Positions 61,831-64,000 of a stretch of DNA of 64,000 nucleotides are shown piece after piece. Under the pieces are notes generated by a model, which made no database searches, was not told the DNA's origin, and worked only from the letters and a program-made list of their open reading frames with translations. This DNA comes from Rikenella microfusus. Its GTDB lineage: Bacteria > Bacteroidota > Bacteroidia > Bacteroidales > Tenuifilaceae. Position numbers and translations under genes: made by a program. Each line of letters starts with the position of its first letter. Position 1 is the first letter of the stretch. The stretch spans positions 1 to 64,000 of the forward strand of contig DYKO01000006.1 of assembly GCA_020722565.1 (NCBI GenBank). Reading direction: 5' to 3'.

Positions 61831-63498
61831 TTACTGTATCCATTTGGCTACAAGCGGCATTTTTCGGCCATAGCCAAATGCTTTCGATGAAATTCTCAGT
61901 ATGGGCGGGGCTTGAAAACGTTTATATTCATTCAAATTCACTAGGCGGATAACGCGATTTACAGTAGCAGAATCGAAACCCAAAGCAATTATATCGTCGG
62001 CTGCAAGGCTCTGCTCAATGTAGGCAAAAAGTATTGGGTCAAGAATATCGTATGGGGGCAACGAATCGGAATCTTTTTGATTGGGCCGTAATTCGGCTGA
62101 TGGAGGTTTGACTATGGTATTTATAGGTATAATTTCATGGTTTCGATTGATGTAGCTGGCAAGTCGGTAAACATCTGTTTTGTAAACATCGCCTAAAATG
62201 CTGATGGCACCGCACATGTCGCCATACAATGTTCCATAACCCACTGCGGCTTCACTTTTGTTGCTGGTGTTGAGCAATAAATGCCCGTGTTTATTGGACA
62301 GTGCCATAAGGAGGGTTCCCCTAATGCGTGCCTGAATATTTTCTTCGGTAATATCCTGTGGTTTCCCCTCAAAAACTGGATCCAGCTGATTTTTGAATGC
62401 TTCAAAAATGGGTTGAATGGAAACAATGTCGTATTTCACTCCAAGGTTATTGGCAAGTGCTACAGCATCATCAATGGAGTGCTGCGATGAGAATTCCGAT
62501 GGCATTAGCAGTACCCTAACATTTTCTGAGCCAAGAGCCTCGGTTGCTAGTGCAAGCACAACGGCTGAATCAATTCCTCCCGAAAGGCCAAGCGTTACCT
62601 TGGCAAATCCCATTTTTCCCATGTAGTCCCTAATACCCATTACCAGGGCTTTGTGGATTCGTTCTATTCGGGCCTCTTCGGTCAATGGTGTTTGAGCTAT
62701 TGGGGGAAATTCGTTAATTTTAGTAAAATCGAAAATTTGAATATCCTCCTCAAAACTTTTTAACTTAAAAGTAACCTGCCCCTTGGCATTGAGCACCATT
62801 GAGCCTCCATCGAAGAGTAAATCGGTATTGCCTCCCACCTGGTTAACGTAAATTACAGGTTTTCCGTAACGTTTGACGTTATTCTGAAAAACGTTTAGCC
62901 TGCGTTCCTCAACATTGTAGCTAAATGGCGAGGCTGAAATATTGATAACCAAATCGGGACTGAGCCTTGTAAGATGATTCATTGGGGCATCGCGGTAGAG
63001 CTTTTGGCGTGAAAATGAGTTGGTGGTGGGTTGGTCGTCCCATAAATCTTCACAAATGGTAATGGCTATTCTAACCCCATCAATCTCGGCCAGTTTATAT
63101 ATACCCGGGTTGGGTTCAAAGTATCGATACTCGTCAAAGATGTCGTAATCGGGCAACAGGGTTTTATGAAAGGTATCAATAATTTTTCCATTTCCCAGTA
63201 GGTAAGCCGAATTAAACAGTATCTTTCCCTTGTTATCGGGATTCAGACTAGGGCTACCAACAATGGCGTAAACATCCCTACATTCCTGGGCTATAAGTTC
63301 AATGCTTTGCTGGCTTAACTCTATAAATTGTTTATGGTTAAGCATATCGTGTGGCGGATACCCGCAAACCGACAGCTCTGAGAAGATTACAATTCGTGCT
63401 TGGGCCTCTTTGGCTTTACGAATGGCCTCAATTATTTTGCTGCGGTTTAACTCAAAGTGGCCAATAACATAGTTAAGTTGAGCAAGAGCAATTTTCAT
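61831..63498 (-). CDS. nadE: glutamine-dependent NAD+ synthetase
   Basis: A 555-residue two-domain enzyme. The N-terminal nitrilase-type glutaminase (1-260) has ELSVCGYPPHDM, the catalytic cysteine in ICEDLW, and INISASPFS. The C-terminal synthetase (285-555) has the ATP loop GLSGGIDSAV and NKSEAAVGYGT. It converts deamido-NAD to NAD with glutamine as donor. Confidence 0.95.
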   Translation of the reverse strand: MKIALAQLNYVIGHFELNRSKIIEAIRKAKEAQARIVIFSELSVCGYPPHDMLNHKQFIELSQQSIELIAQECRDVYAIVGSPSLNPDNKGKILFNSAYLLGNGKIIDTFHKTLLPDYDIFDEYRYFEPNPGIYKLAEIDGVRIAITICEDLWDDQPTTNSFSRQKLYRDAPMNHLTRLSPDLVINISASPFSYNVEERRLNVFQNNVKRYGKPVIYVNQVGGNTDLLFDGGSMVLNAKGQVTFKLKSFEEDIQIFDFTKINEFPPIAQTPLTEEARIERIHKALVMGIRDYMGKMGFAKVTLGLSGGIDSAVVLALATEALGSENVRVLLMPSEFSSQHSIDDAVALANNLGVKYDIVSIQPIFEAFKNQLDPVFEGKPQDITEENIQARIRGTLLMALSNKHGHLLLNTSNKSEAAVGYGTLYGDMCGAISILGDVYKTDVYRLASYINRNHEIIPINTIVKPPSAELRPNQKDSDSLPPYDILDPILFAYIEQSLAADDIIALGFDSATVNRVIRLVNLNEYKRFQAPPILRISSKAFGYGRKMPLVAKWIQ

Positions 63499-63724
63499 TC
63501 GTAAAAAAATTTGATGTTAATAAATTCCAGTAATTTGGTTTTTTAACCTATATACGCTCTAATGCTCGGATAAACCCCAAAGAGCTTACCGTAGGTAAAC
63601 ACCCATATTTTGGCTCCGCCGAACTCGTATAAAGCAATCGGTTGTTCATTTGTGCATGTATGTATACAGCCTTAAATGGGCGTTTCATATTGATAGATTG
63701 AATAAGTGAATTTTCTGCTCATGA

Positions 63725-64000
63725 TTAAAAAACTATTCCAACCCTTAGCGAAAGGCATTGCGAGATGATATTACCATTTGGGAGTTGCAAGATTTCTGAT
63801 AGCCCATCGTTCCAGGTAATGCCAAACTGAATGGCACTTTCGCCTCCAAGCGAATACATCCCGCCAATTCCAATAAAATATGATGCAAAGCCCCACGCAA
63901 GATCTGTTTTTATGGTTTCGCGATCTACACCATTTTTACTATTCCATGCATAGCTCCGAATTCTTAAACTTCCACTTAGTCCTACATTGGCATAGTAAGT
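63725..64000 (-). CDS. outer-membrane beta-barrel protein, C-terminal part (cut by window edge)
   Basis: The open frame enters from the right edge and runs 91 residues to TAA at 63725-63727. Alternating hydrophobic and polar residues with Gly/aromatic pairs (ASYFIGIGGMYSLGG, IQFGITWNDG), and a last strand ending in phenylalanine (RVGIVF), are typical of an outer-membrane barrel. The family cannot be named from this piece. Confidence 0.6.
   Translation of the reverse strand, partial: TYYANVGLSGSLRIRSYAWNSKNGVDRETIKTDLAWGFASYFIGIGGMYSLGGESAIQFGITWNDGLSEILQLPNGNIISQCLSLRVGIVF

Overview
The window looks like a chromosomal segment of an anaerobic Bacteroidota, probably of the Bacteroidales/Marinilabiliales type. 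Pointers are a type IX secretion (T9SS) C-terminal sorting domain protein, a PorE-like OmpA protein, a DUF5686/CarboxypepD_reg outer-membrane protein, a MurF-alanine racemase fusion, type III glutamine synthetase, futalosine-route menaquinone synthesis (MqnE) and AT-rich intergenic DNA with TAnnTTTG-like boxes. An oxygen-poor life is suggested by the many low-potential Fe-S proteins, the orange-protein (Orp)-like genes and family 4 uracil-DNA glycosylase. The assignment rests on gene content only.

Layout. 1-7.0 kb: an IS30-type transposase tail at the edge, PorE-like OmpA protein, glnN, two CDGSH proteins, a DUF454 protein and ddl. 7.0-18.8 kb: one long minus-strand operon for an Mrp/Mbx-type membrane complex, meaning seven Mrp-like antiporter modules (two fused), NuoH/B/C/D-like subunits, a NuoI-like protein fused to a GltD/NfnB-type FAD oxidoreductase, and a dihydroorotate-dehydrogenase-like protein. 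19.0-26.8 kb: a seven-gene minus-strand operon (DsrE-like, TusA, MvhD/FlpD-like, QmoA-like, QmoB/HdrA-like, small winged-helix, QmoC-like). A paralogous Crp/Fnr regulator starts divergently upstream of each of these two operons. 26.8-28.1 kb: decayed DNA without a confident gene. 28.1-42.8 kb: DUF134, DUF5320, NifX-like, MinD-type ATPase and ARMT1-like genes (the Orp neighbourhood), a transporter, ferredoxin, psd, UDG and a cobO-NSR-mrp operon. 43.2-64 kb: core genes (rluD, T9SS cargo, PASTA protein, mqnE, rpmH, rsmG, sigma factor, glycosyltransferase, DEAD helicase, rsmI, tdk, murF-alr, crp, nadE), ending in a cut outer-membrane protein.

How the parts may work together. In Pyrococcus the Mbx (Mbs) complex and the CoA-dependent NAD(P)H sulfur reductase NSR act together in sulfur reduction. 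Here an Mbx-like complex, an NSR/CoADR-class flavoprotein and a Qmo/Hdr-like quinone-interacting module with TusA and DsrE sulfur carriers lie within 30 kb. My leading inference is a sulfane-sulfur-handling respiratory system. It would link ferredoxin/NAD(P)H and menaquinol to persulfide chemistry and ion pumping, under two Crp-type regulators that share a promoter motif. The direction of electron flow and the substrate cannot be read from sequence.

Three genes are disrupted: mrp by a one-base frameshift, a VOC protein by a frameshift, and a DUF4405 protein by an in-frame UAG. Each may be genuine decay or an assembly error.
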